A model generated the notes under the pieces. The model was not told the origin of the DNA and searched no databases. It saw only the letters and a list, made by a program, of their open reading frames with translations. Made by a program: the position numbers and the translations under genes. A DNA stretch of 64,000 bases from SHVO01 sp041905525 (GTDB lineage Bacteria > Pseudomonadota > Alphaproteobacteria > Rhodospirillales > Rhodospirillaceae): NCBI GenBank assembly GCA_041905525.1, contig JAYRKY010000002.1, positions 1 through 64,000 on the forward strand, written 5' to 3'. This document shows positions 24,996 to 32,464 of this stretch, piece after piece. Every line of letters begins with the position of its first letter. The first letter of the stretch is position 1.

Positions 24996-25739
24996 GTGCG
25001 CAAGCCACTGCCTTTTCCATTCGTGATCGGCCATCGCGGTTCGCCGCGGACGGCGCCAGAGAATACTCTGGCGTCGTTCCGCCAGGCGGCCCGCGACGGC
25101 GTCACTTGGGTCGAATTCGACGTCTCGCTGACGTCGGACGGGCGAGCGGTTGTTTTTCACGACGACGATCTGGAGCGCACGTCGGACGGCTTCGGTCCGC
25201 TGGCGGTCACGCCTTTCGATGCCGTCCGCAATCTCGACGCGGGCAGTTGGTTTTCGCCGGCGTTCGCGGGCGAATCCATCCCCACACTCGAGGAAGCACT
25301 CGAGCTTTTTCGCGAGTTGGGACTTTCGTTCAATATGGAGATCAAGCCGGACCGCGGCCGCGAGGTCGAAACGGCCGCGGTCGCGCTGACGATCGCCCGC
25401 GACTGCTGGCCGTCGGACGCACCGGCGCCTCTGGTCTCCAGCTTTTCACGCGTGGCGGTCGCGACCGCGAAGGAAGTGCAGCCGGGATGGCCGCGCGACC
25501 TTCTCTTCGACCGGGTCACCGAAGACTGGAAGAACGTCGGCGCCCAGCTGGACGTGATCTCCTTCGGCGCGAACCAACAGCATCTGACCGCCGAGACAGT
25601 TGCTGCGATGCACAGCGCCGGTTACGGCGTCATGGCCTATACAGTCAATGACCTCGACAGGGCCCAAGCCCTGAAGAGTTGGGGTGTCGACGGGATTTTC
25701 ACGGACATTCCCGCGGCCATGCTAAAGGCTTTTCAATGA
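24996..25739 (+). CDS. ugpQ: Glycerophosphodiester phosphodiesterase
   Basis: 247 residues from GTG 24996, two bases after the pnp stop. It hydrolyses glycerophosphodiesters to glycerol 3-phosphate and an alcohol. The TIM-barrel GDPD motifs are seen: GHRGSPRTAPENTLASF (about 10-26), the metal-binding E and D in WVEFDVSLTSDG, and VVFHDDDLERTSDG. A conserved glutamate-lysine pair occurs in FNMEIKPD. No signal peptide is visible, so it is cytoplasmic, like UgpQ. It may be expressed by read-through from pnp. Confidence 0.9.
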   Translation: MRKPLPFPFVIGHRGSPRTAPENTLASFRQAARDGVTWVEFDVSLTSDGRAVVFHDDDLERTSDGFGPLAVTPFDAVRNLDAGSWFSPAFAGESIPTLEEALELFRELGLSFNMEIKPDRGREVETAAVALTIARDCWPSDAPAPLVSSFSRVAVATAKEVQPGWPRDLLFDRVTEDWKNVGAQLDVISFGANQQHLTAETVAAMHSAGYGVMAYTVNDLDRAQALKSWGVDGIFTDIPAAMLKAFQ

Positions 25740-25757
25740 GCGTCTCGGCTTCACTCC

Positions 25758-25786
25758 TTGGTTCACTCGCACGGGCGGCCTATATT
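25758..25786 (+). promoter_or_regulatory. Predicted promoter of the flavin oxidoreductase gene
   Basis: TTGGTT (25758-25763) and TATATT (25781-25786) are 17 bases apart, 36 bases before the ATG at 25822. The -10 box matches five of six consensus bases. Confidence 0.45.
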
Positions 25787-25821
25787 TCCGCCGGGAGCGT
25801 GCGGTTTGTTACAGTAGGAAA

Positions 25822-27219
25822 ATGAAAGCACTAAATCCGATTGTTTTGGGTGGGCAAGAAGTCCTGCCGATCATCGAAGGCGGTAAAGGCGTTAGCGTCT
25901 CCAACGGCCAGTCGTCTGGCGCGTGGGCGGCCGCCGGCGGCGTGGGGACCTTCTCGGGCGTCAACGCGGATTCGTTCGATACCAGCGGCGCGCCGATCCC
26001 GCAAACCTATAAAGGTCGCACCCGCAAGGAGCGCCACGAAGAACTGATCAAATACGCGATCGAAGGCGGGATCACCCAGGCCCGCATCGCGCACGAAGTC
26101 CGCGGCAACAGCGGCCGGCTCCATATCAATATCCTGTGGGAAATGGGCGGCGCCGAGCGCGTGCTGTCCGGCGTGATGGAAAAATGCCGCGGGCTGATCC
26201 ACGGCGTGACCTGCGGCGCCGGCATGCCCTACCGGCTGGCGGAACTCGCGGCCCACTACGGCATCTACTATTACCCCATCGTTTCGTCCGGCCGCGCTTT
26301 CCGCGCGCTGTGGAAGCGCGCCTATCACAAGTACGCCGAACTTCTGGGCGGCGTCGTGTACGAAGACCCCTGGCTCGCGGGCGGCCATAACGGTTTGTCG
26401 AATTCCGAAGATCCGAAGAAGCCGGAAGAGCCTTACGCGCGCGTTGCCGCTCTGCGCACCGTCATGAACGAATGCGGATTGCAGCAGACCCCGATCATCA
26501 TGGCGGGCGGCGTGTGGTGGCTGTCGGAGTGGGAACACTGGCTCGACAATCCGGAGATTGGACCGATCGCGTTCCAATTCGGCACCCGGCCGCTGCTGAC
26601 CAAGGAAAGCCCGATCTCGAACGAATGGAAGCGCAGGCTCGTGACCTTGCAGCCGGGCGATGTGCATCTGCACCGCTTCAGCCCGACCGGCTTCTATTCG
26701 TCCGCCGTGCATAACGGCTATCTCGCGGAACTCGAGCACCGCAGCGAGCGGCAGATCCCGTTCACGCCGGAGCCCGTGGGCGCCCACGACACGGCGTTCA
26801 ACATGGGAGTCCGCAAACGCGACGTCTATGTCACCGGGCCCGACAAGATGCGCGCGCAGGCGTGGCTCGATCACGGCTTCACCGAAGCGATGAAGACGCC
26901 GGACTCGACGCTGATCTTCGTGACGCCGGAGAAGGCGGAAGAAATTCGCGCCGACCAGATCGCCTGCATGGGCTGCCTGTCGGCCTGCTCCTTCTCCAAC
27001 TGGTCGCAGAACGAGGAAGGCAACACCGGCCGCAAGGCCGATCCGCGCAGCTTCTGCATCCAGAAAACCCTGCAGAACATCGCCCACGACGGAAATGTCG
27101 AGAACGAGCTTATGTTCGCCGGCCACAACGCTTACCGGTTCGGGCAGGACCCCTGGTACAACAACGGCTTCGTGCCGACGGTAAAACAGCTGGTCGAGCG
27201 CATCGCCACCGGCTGGTAA
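25822..27219 (+). CDS. NAD(P)H-dependent flavin oxidoreductase, nitronate monooxygenase family (long form)
   Basis: 465 residues. The family uses FMN in a TIM barrel to oxidise nitronates or reduce quinones or enoyl substrates. Seen here: QTPIIMAGGVWWLSEWEHWL and IAFQFGTRPLLTKESPI, the usual FMN phosphate-binding strand order (AGG then FGTR). The protein is about 100 residues longer than class I nitronate monooxygenases. The extra C-terminal part contains IACMGCLSACSFSNWS and SFCIQKTLQNIAHDG, with clustered cysteines that could bind a metal or cluster, which is inference. No classic active-site HGT-type motif was recognised, so the substrate is unknown. It has its own promoter and ends convergently with a GNAT gene. 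Confidence 0.75.
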   Translation: MKALNPIVLGGQEVLPIIEGGKGVSVSNGQSSGAWAAAGGVGTFSGVNADSFDTSGAPIPQTYKGRTRKERHEELIKYAIEGGITQARIAHEVRGNSGRLHINILWEMGGAERVLSGVMEKCRGLIHGVTCGAGMPYRLAELAAHYGIYYYPIVSSGRAFRALWKRAYHKYAELLGGVVYEDPWLAGGHNGLSNSEDPKKPEEPYARVAALRTVMNECGLQQTPIIMAGGVWWLSEWEHWLDNPEIGPIAFQFGTRPLLTKESPISNEWKRRLVTLQPGDVHLHRFSPTGFYSSAVHNGYLAELEHRSERQIPFTPEPVGAHDTAFNMGVRKRDVYVTGPDKMRAQAWLDHGFTEAMKTPDSTLIFVTPEKAEEIRADQIACMGCLSACSFSNWSQNEEGNTGRKADPRSFCIQKTLQNIAHDGNVENELMFAGHNAYRFGQDPWYNNGFVPTVKQLVERIATGW

Positions 27220-27229
27220 GCGCCGCCGT

Positions 27230-27817
27230 CTAGCCTTTCAAGACCGTCTTGATCTTGGCGTACTCATGCTCGAGTACGCCGTAGATCACGGTGCTCCACC
27301 ACTTGCCGCGGGCATAGTGGACATCGCGGAGCAGGCCTTCGCGCGCCATGCCGATCTTCTGCATCACCCGGATCGAACCCTTGTTGTCGGGGCTGCACTG
27401 GGCGCTGACGCGATGCACCTTCAGGTGCGAAAAGGCGACGTCGAGCGCCGCGGCGGCGATCTCGGTGCCGAATCCTTGTTTCCAAAAGCGCGGTGCGACA
27501 CCAAAGCCCATCTCGACCTGCCGCTCCGCGGCGCTGGTGATCTTGAGGACCGCTTCACCGACAATCTCGCCGGTGTCCTTACGGGTCGCGGCGAGGAAAT
27601 AGGCGAGGCGAGGTTTGCCGCCCTGTTCGCTGATCACCCACTTCAGGAGCGTATCGAGCTGCTGCGCGGTCGGAGCGTCGGCCCGCTGATGCTGCCAATA
27701 AGCAGAGTCGCTGACGTACTGCAGAACCGTCGGGATATCGGCCGCCACATAGTCGCGGATGTGGAGGCGGCGCGTGGTGATCGGAAGCGCGAGCGCGGGG
27801 ACAGTGACGGCGTTCAT
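27230..27817 (-). CDS. GNAT-family N-acetyltransferase (RimJ/RimL type)
   Basis: 195 residues. The order TTRRLHIRDYVAADIPTVLQYVSD, then VEMGFGVAPRFWKQGFGTEIAAAALDVAF, HRVSAQCSPDNKGSIRVMQKIGM and EGLLRDVHYARGKWWSTVIYGVLEHEY is that of Acetyltransf_3 proteins such as RimJ/RimL or the spermidine and antibiotic acetyltransferases near them. The acetyl-CoA loop is FWKQGFGTEI. The substrate cannot be predicted. It lies 27 bases after panD on the same strand and could be co-transcribed with it. Confidence 0.85.
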   Translation of the reverse strand: MNAVTVPALALPITTRRLHIRDYVAADIPTVLQYVSDSAYWQHQRADAPTAQQLDTLLKWVISEQGGKPRLAYFLAATRKDTGEIVGEAVLKITSAAERQVEMGFGVAPRFWKQGFGTEIAAAALDVAFSHLKVHRVSAQCSPDNKGSIRVMQKIGMAREGLLRDVHYARGKWWSTVIYGVLEHEYAKIKTVLKG

Positions 27818-27844
27818 ACCGCCGAATCGTACGCGACTTTGCCG

Positions 27845-28384
27845 CTAGCGCGCGAGGTATTTTCCGATGAAGTCCTCGATCTCCGCGATCGACAAGCCCT
27901 TCGCCTGCAACGCGGCGCGGATGCCGCGCAGGTCGACGTTGGCGTAGTTGTGCGTGGCGGCGGGCACCTTGTGGGACGCATCCACAATGCGGAAATCGAA
28001 GTCGCGGACCGCGCTCTTATAGACTTCGTAATGCAGCACCTGATCCACCTCGTTGTTCGGGGTGAAGGTCAGGATGGTCGGCTTCAGGTCGTAGAGCTCA
28101 TGCGGCTGGACATCGCACGCGGCCGCGATGATGAGTTCGTCGCCGGTCTGACAGGTGCGGGCGGCCGCGCCGTTGAGGATGCAGCAGCGCGATCCCGGCT
28201 CGCCGTAGATCACGTAGGTCGACAGGCGCGCGCCGGAGTTCTTGTTCCAGATATCCACGAATTCGCAAGGGTAGAGACCCGCAAGGGCGCCATGTTCGGG
28301 GTCGAGGGTGATGGACCCGTGATAGTGCAGGTCGGCGCCGGTGACGCGCAGGCCGTGAAGCTTGGCGCGGATAACTTTGACCAT
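27845..28384 (-). CDS. panD: Aspartate 1-decarboxylase with C-terminal extension
   Basis: 179 residues from ATG 28384. PanD makes beta-alanine from aspartate for pantothenate and CoA. It self-cleaves between G23 and S24 (LHYHGSITLD) to give the pyruvoyl group on S24. The double-psi barrel residues K8, R53, T56 and Y57 (GARLSTYVIYGE) and LNGAAARTCQTGDELIIAA are present. E. coli PanD is 126 residues; here about 50 more follow the barrel, including YANVDLRGIRAALQAKGLS. The frame extends far upstream to 28783 but those codons run through the divergent mmcB gene. Confidence 0.88.
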   Translation of the reverse strand: MVKVIRAKLHGLRVTGADLHYHGSITLDPEHGALAGLYPCEFVDIWNKNSGARLSTYVIYGEPGSRCCILNGAAARTCQTGDELIIAAACDVQPHELYDLKPTILTFTPNNEVDQVLHYEVYKSAVRDFDFRIVDASHKVPAATHNYANVDLRGIRAALQAKGLSIAEIEDFIGKYLAR

Positions 28385-28466
28385 GGGGGACGTTCTCTTA
28401 TGTGCGGTGCAAAATCGCGGCGCGCACCATACGCGTTTTGACCCGTGGGTAAAGGCGGCGGCTGGC

Positions 28467-28495
28467 TTGCCTCGGCATAGCAGCCCTCGTAAAGT
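28467..28495 (+). promoter_or_regulatory. Weak promoter candidate for mmcB
   Basis: TTGCCT (28467-28472) and TAAAGT (28490-28495) lie 17 bases apart in the 133-base divergent gap between panD and mmcB. Each box matches only three to four consensus bases. Confidence 0.3.
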
Positions 28496-28517
28496 CGAAT
28501 GACCAATGGAACATTCG

Positions 28518-29045
28518 ATGAACATCCCAGGATTGTCAGACCTTCTTGGAACACCTGTGGCGGGCGGGGTCGAAATCGACCTTTCCAATCCCGGCCCGGC
28601 CCGGTCCCAAGTCCGCCCTCCGCCCCAGGTCGTCACGGCCGCCGTGACTCGCGGCGTCTGCCGCTGGCTGGGCGATCTCGGCTTTTCGACTCTGGTGGAG
28701 TTCAAATTGGGCAACGGCCGGCGCGCCGACGTGGTCGGCCTCAACGAAGCCGGCACGATCCTGATGGTGGAAGTCAAAAGCACGCCCGAGGATTTTCGCG
28801 GCGACGCGAAATGGCTGGAGTACGTGCCCTATTGCGACGCCTTCTCCTTCGCGGTGCCGCCGCACTTCCCGTGGCAGATCCTTCCCGAGAATGTCGGCGT
28901 GGTGATGGCCGATGCCCACACCGCCGCCGTCATGCGTCCGGCGCCGCAGCATCCGTTGCATGCATCGCGGCGGAAGGCGCTGACATTACGATTTGCGCTG
29001 TCGGCGGGACAACGTCTGGCGAGTGTCGTCGACCCGCGGATCTAG
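28518..29045 (+). CDS. mmcB: MmcB-family DNA repair protein
   Basis: 175 residues from ATG 28518, preceded by GGAAC; ATG 28506 is the alternative. MmcB was named in Caulobacter as a DNA-damage-induced protein and is confined largely to alphaproteobacteria. The core LVEFKLGNGRRADVVGLNEAG followed by TILMVEVKS has the E-D-ExK spacing of PD-(D/E)XK nucleases, and AKWLEYVPYCDAFSFAV fits the rest of that fold. Nuclease activity is inferred from the motif. No clear LexA box was found in the promoter gap. Confidence 0.85.
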   Translation: MNIPGLSDLLGTPVAGGVEIDLSNPGPARSQVRPPPQVVTAAVTRGVCRWLGDLGFSTLVEFKLGNGRRADVVGLNEAGTILMVEVKSTPEDFRGDAKWLEYVPYCDAFSFAVPPHFPWQILPENVGVVMADAHTAAVMRPAPQHPLHASRRKALTLRFALSAGQRLASVVDPRI

Positions 29046-29050
29046 CGATC

Positions 29051-29467
29051 TCAACCGCAATAGAGCCCGATGATGCGCCGCTGGCCGTCGAGTTCGACGT
29101 TCACGCGCGCGGGATTCTGTTCTTTGGTGACGAGCGTCCCCGGCGGCAGGATCCGGTAGGGCGGCGTGAGGTTCTCTTCGCGCATGAATTGGCCGCTGCC
29201 CGGCGGCGAAGCGCCCTTGGATACGAACGTCATACCAAGGGCGGGCACAAGCACGTGACCGCGGCACGGCACCAACATCTCGGGCACGACCGGCTGGCGG
29301 ATCACGGCGGGCGCCGGGCCCGGCGGCACGATATCGAGCCGCTGCTTGAGGAAAGGGAAGGTTTTATTGGGGCCCGGCGCGCAGGCGCCGAGGCCGAATA
29401 CGAGAGCCGTCAAAGCCGCCGCGCAGAGCACACGTTTGGACGTCCGGGCCATGACTCCCCACTTCAT
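29051..29467 (-). CDS. Lipoprotein with I78 peptidase-inhibitor-like domain
   Basis: 138 residues. The N-terminus is a lipoprotein signal with lipobox LGAC (KRVLCAAALTALVFGLGAC), so it is predicted to be lipid-anchored at C29. The C-terminal stretch TPPYRILPPGTLVTKEQNP plus RVNVELDGQRRIIGLYCG matches the conserved end of the inhibitor I78 family, small inhibitors of serine peptidases. GTG/ATG choice: ATG at 29467 overlaps the hldE stop (ATGA), while ATG at 29452 has GGGGAG just before it; either is possible. Probably co-transcribed with hldE. Confidence 0.72.
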   Translation of the reverse strand: MKWGVMARTSKRVLCAAALTALVFGLGACAPGPNKTFPFLKQRLDIVPPGPAPAVIRQPVVPEMLVPCRGHVLVPALGMTFVSKGASPPGSGQFMREENLTPPYRILPPGTLVTKEQNPARVNVELDGQRRIIGLYCG

Positions 29468-30966
29468 GAATTCTTTCGCGCGCCTTTGAGCGCGGTGATG
29501 GTCGCTGTCGTCGAGAAGGACGGCACCAGCTCGGCGAGCACGACGCGCCCGCCATATCCTTCCACGAAATCGCCGCCGACCACCGTCGCCCGCGAATAAT
29601 CGGCGCCCTTCACCAGCACATCTGGCCGCAAGGCCTCGATCAAAGCAAGAGGCGTGTCTTCGTCAAAAATCGTGACCAGATCGGCGGAGGCGAGCGACGC
29701 CATGACGGCGGCGCGCGCCGCTTCCGTCTGGACCGGCCGGCTTTCGCCTTTCAGACGTTTGACGGAGGCATCGCTGTTGAGCGCAACAACAAGCCGGTCG
29801 CAGGCGCCGCGCGCCTGGCGCAGCAGCGAGACGTGCCCGGGGTGAAGGAGATCGAAGCAGCCATTGGTGAAGCCGACTTTGAATCCGGCGCGGCGCCACG
29901 CGGCCACCCGCGCGATCGCTTCGGTGCGGTCGACGACTTTATGTTCGACGCTGGCAAGGCCCGCCTGGCGCATGGCGGTGATGATATCCTGCGCGCTGAC
30001 GACGGCGGTGCCATGACGTCCGACGACGACGCCCGCGGCGATGTTGGCCAGGCGCATGGCGAGCGGCAGAGGCGTGTTGCAGGCAAGGCCCAGCGCAAGC
30101 GTGGCCACCACCGTATCGCCGGCGCCGGTGACGTCGGCGACTTCGCGCGTCTCGGCGGGCTGATGATGGACTTCGCCTTCGGCCGTGACGAGGGTCATGC
30201 CCTCGCCGGAGCGCGTGACGAGCACGGCGCCCACGCCCACATCGCGGCAGAGCCCGCGGGCGGCGGTGACGAGATTCTCCGCGGTATCGACGGGAAGCCC
30301 GGTGGCCTCGGCGAGTTCGGCGCGGTTCGGCGTCAAGACGGTAGCCCCGCGGTAGCGACCGTAGTCGCTGCCCTTCGGATCCACGATGATCGGCTTGCGC
30401 TGGGTCTTGGCGGCGGCGATCACCGCCTGGGCGATTTCACCCGTCAGCACGCCCTTGCCGTAGTCGGAAAGAATCACGGCCTCGGCGCGCAGCAATTCCG
30501 ATTGGACCGCGCGCAGGACATCGCCGGCGTCGTCGGGTGCCAGGGGCAGACGGGTCTCGCGGTCGGCCCGGAGAAGATGATGACCGTCGAGGCTGAAAAA
30601 GCGGTTCTTGATGGTCGTCTCCCGCTGACGCGAAACGCGCAGATACGGTTCGACCGGAAGGCGAGCCAAGAGATTGCTGACCTCTTGCCCGGCGCGATCG
30701 TCGCCAATCGCGGCGACAAAAGCGCATGAGGCGCCCAAGGCGGCCAGATTGCGCACCACATTGCCCGCTCCGCCCAGCTCGCTGGTCTCGCGGGTGATGC
30801 GAACGACGGGGACCGGCGCCTCCGGGGAGATGCGCTTCACCTCGCCGTAGGTGGAGCGGTCGACCATGACGTCGCCCACGCAAAGAATGCGGCGCCCGTG
30901 AAATTTGCCAAGGGCGGCGGCGAGGGCGGCCAGGTCGTCGAGGGCGGGGTCCGAAGCGGTGGTCAT
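29464..30966 (-). CDS. hldE: Bifunctional heptose-7-phosphate kinase / heptose-1-phosphate adenylyltransferase
   Basis: 500 residues. HldE makes ADP-heptose for the LPS inner core, with two activities in one chain. The N-terminal ribokinase-like domain (about 1-330) shows LGGAGNVVRNLAALG, IIVDPKGSDYGRYRG and GAGDTVVATLALGL. The C-terminal nucleotidyltransferase domain (about 355-500) starts with VGFTNGCFDLLHPGHVSLL, the HxGH motif. The ordered presence of both domains is diagnostic. hldE is transcribed away from the GGDEF-EAL-like pair, with 233 bases between the starts. Confidence 0.95.
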   Translation of the reverse strand: MTTASDPALDDLAALAAALGKFHGRRILCVGDVMVDRSTYGEVKRISPEAPVPVVRITRETSELGGAGNVVRNLAALGASCAFVAAIGDDRAGQEVSNLLARLPVEPYLRVSRQRETTIKNRFFSLDGHHLLRADRETRLPLAPDDAGDVLRAVQSELLRAEAVILSDYGKGVLTGEIAQAVIAAAKTQRKPIIVDPKGSDYGRYRGATVLTPNRAELAEATGLPVDTAENLVTAARGLCRDVGVGAVLVTRSGEGMTLVTAEGEVHHQPAETREVADVTGAGDTVVATLALGLACNTPLPLAMRLANIAAGVVVGRHGTAVVSAQDIITAMRQAGLASVEHKVVDRTEAIARVAAWRRAGFKVGFTNGCFDLLHPGHVSLLRQARGACDRLVVALNSDASVKRLKGESRPVQTEAARAAVMASLASADLVTIFDEDTPLALIEALRPDVLVKGADYSRATVVGGDFVEGYGGRVVLAELVPSFSTTATITALKGARKNS

Positions 30967-31096
30967 GAAAACGATAAACCGGAGGTCAAAAAAGGGGCGC
31001 GGCCAAGGCTTTCGCCAGGGTCAGAGGCTATGATAATGGACCCCCCACGGAGAGGCGATGGCGGGGCCTCGGTGGCCACCTTAAGTCACTGAGCCG

Positions 31097-31123
31097 GGAA
31101 AAGAATATTTGTTAATCTTTTCC
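31097..31123. repeat. AT-rich inverted repeat in the hldE / GGDEF-EAL promoter gap
   Basis: GGAAAAGA (31097-31104) and TCTTTTCC (31116-31123) form a perfect 8-base inverted repeat with an 11-base AT-rich spacer. It stands out in GC-rich surroundings and lies about 77 bases before the downstream start codon, a suitable place for an operator. Confidence 0.45.
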
Positions 31124-31166
31124 AAATGGTTACCGTGCATCTTGGCCGACAACGACTTAGGCTGAC

Positions 31167-31188
31167 CGAAACCACCCAGGTGGTTTCG
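31167..31188. repeat. Perfect inverted repeat at the 5' leader of the first GGDEF-EAL-like gene
   Basis: CGAAACCACC (31167-31176) and GGTGGTTTCG (31179-31188) form a perfect 10-base inverted repeat with a 2-base centre, ending 11 bases before the ATG at 31200. As DNA it could be a repressor site; as RNA it would form a hairpin close to the ribosome site. Confidence 0.5.
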
Positions 31189-31199
31189 AAGCCGCCGGG

Positions 31200-32456
31200 A
31201 TGAGTCGGCGACACCACGAGCTCGCAAAGGTTGAGTTACTCGAGACGATGAATCAGGGCGCCAAAGGCTATCAGGAGACTCTGCTCGTCGACACGCTCGA
31301 CCGGATGCGCCGCAATCCGGAAGGGCGCAAGGTCGTGCACCTGCGCCTGTCCAAACTCATGCCGGCCAACCGCACGCCGGTGCGCATGAAAATCGTCACG
31401 CGCATGTTCCGCACCTTGGAAAGCGGCCGCCAGGTCCAGATCTTCAGTCTCAGCAACGACGATCTTGTGATGATCATCGGCGGCGGGGCGCAGCGCGACG
31501 TGAACAACATCGTTCACCGCATTCGCAAATTGTTCGAGGGCGATCCGATCACGCTCGATGACGATCAGGGCAACGACCGCTTCGTCGTGTGGTACGACCT
31601 GACTCTCGACGCCGCCATGGCGATTCACGCCGCGCAGCAAATGCGCCAGGACGCGCAGACGGCGCCGCCGGCCACGGCCGCGGTCCAGCTTCCCACGGTG
31701 ACGCCCGCGGCGCTGGACGAGATCCACAAGAAGCTGGCCTTCCTCAATGTCGTGCCGTTCGTGCGCGACCAAGTGGCGGTCCGCCTCGACCCGGTCACCA
31801 AAGCCGCCTCGATCGAATTCTACGAATTCTTCCTGTCTGTCGGAGACTTGCAGCGCACAGTGGCCCCGAACTGGAACCTGTTCGGCGACAAGTCGCTGTT
31901 CCAGGATCTGTCGCGCACCATGGACTTGCGCATGCTGGACATTGTCCTGCGCGCGCCGCAGGCGCGGGGGGCACCAGCGCTCAGCCTCAACCTCAATCTC
32001 GAAACCATTTTCACGACCACGTTCAGCAGCTTCCTGGAGCGCCTGGAGCAAGGTCAGAAGGTGATCGTCGAGGTGCAGGCTGTGGATCTCTTGACGAATT
32101 TCAACATGTATCTCGACGCCCAGGCGGTGCTCGCGAGCATGGGGCACGCCGTGCTGATCGACGGTCTGTCGACCACCGCGCTCTCGATGCTGGATGTCGC
32201 GCTCATGAAGCCCGACTACGCCAAGATCATTTGGGCGCCTGAGCTGTTGGACATGATGGACCCCGCGACCAATCAGAGCGCCGCGTTCATCGTGCATAAT
32301 ATCGGTCCGGAAAAAGTCATTCTGTCCCGCGTCGATTCCGCCAACGCCCTGCAGTGGGGGCTGAAGACGGGCATCAGCGTTTTCCAGGGTCACTTCCTGG
32401 ATGCCTACCGCAAGAAAGCGCCGACGCCGCAGGCGCGCGCCAACCGGTTGAGGTAG
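31200..32456 (+). CDS. Degenerate GGDEF-EAL-like protein A
   Basis: 418 residues, no membrane segment or signal peptide. The N-terminal half (RKVVHLRLSKLMPANRTPVR, QVQIFSLSNDDLVMIIGG) follows a GGDEF-like pattern without a GGDEF motif. The C-terminal half follows EAL topology: ALSLNLNLETIF, VIVEVQAVDLL, HAVLIDGLSTTALSML in place of DDFGTG, KPDYAKIIW, VILSRVDSANALQWGLKTG and FQGHFLD. The EAL signature and most metal ligands are missing, so it is probably not a phosphodiesterase and may bind a nucleotide or protein. It is the first of two tandem paralogues, with eight bases between them. Fold assignment is by pattern and needs a profile search. Confidence 0.6.
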   Translation: MSRRHHELAKVELLETMNQGAKGYQETLLVDTLDRMRRNPEGRKVVHLRLSKLMPANRTPVRMKIVTRMFRTLESGRQVQIFSLSNDDLVMIIGGGAQRDVNNIVHRIRKLFEGDPITLDDDQGNDRFVVWYDLTLDAAMAIHAAQQMRQDAQTAPPATAAVQLPTVTPAALDEIHKKLAFLNVVPFVRDQVAVRLDPVTKAASIEFYEFFLSVGDLQRTVAPNWNLFGDKSLFQDLSRTMDLRMLDIVLRAPQARGAPALSLNLNLETIFTTTFSSFLERLEQGQKVIVEVQAVDLLTNFNMYLDAQAVLASMGHAVLIDGLSTTALSMLDVALMKPDYAKIIWAPELLDMMDPATNQSAAFIVHNIGPEKVILSRVDSANALQWGLKTGISVFQGHFLDAYRKKAPTPQARANRLR

Positions 32457-32464
32457 GTAGGGCC

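Noticed and set aside
22642..25020. A very long open frame (792 codons) on the minus strand opposite pnp
   Set aside because: It mirrors a well-supported pnp gene in GC-rich DNA, where antisense frames stay open by codon bias; its translation has no recognisable domain.
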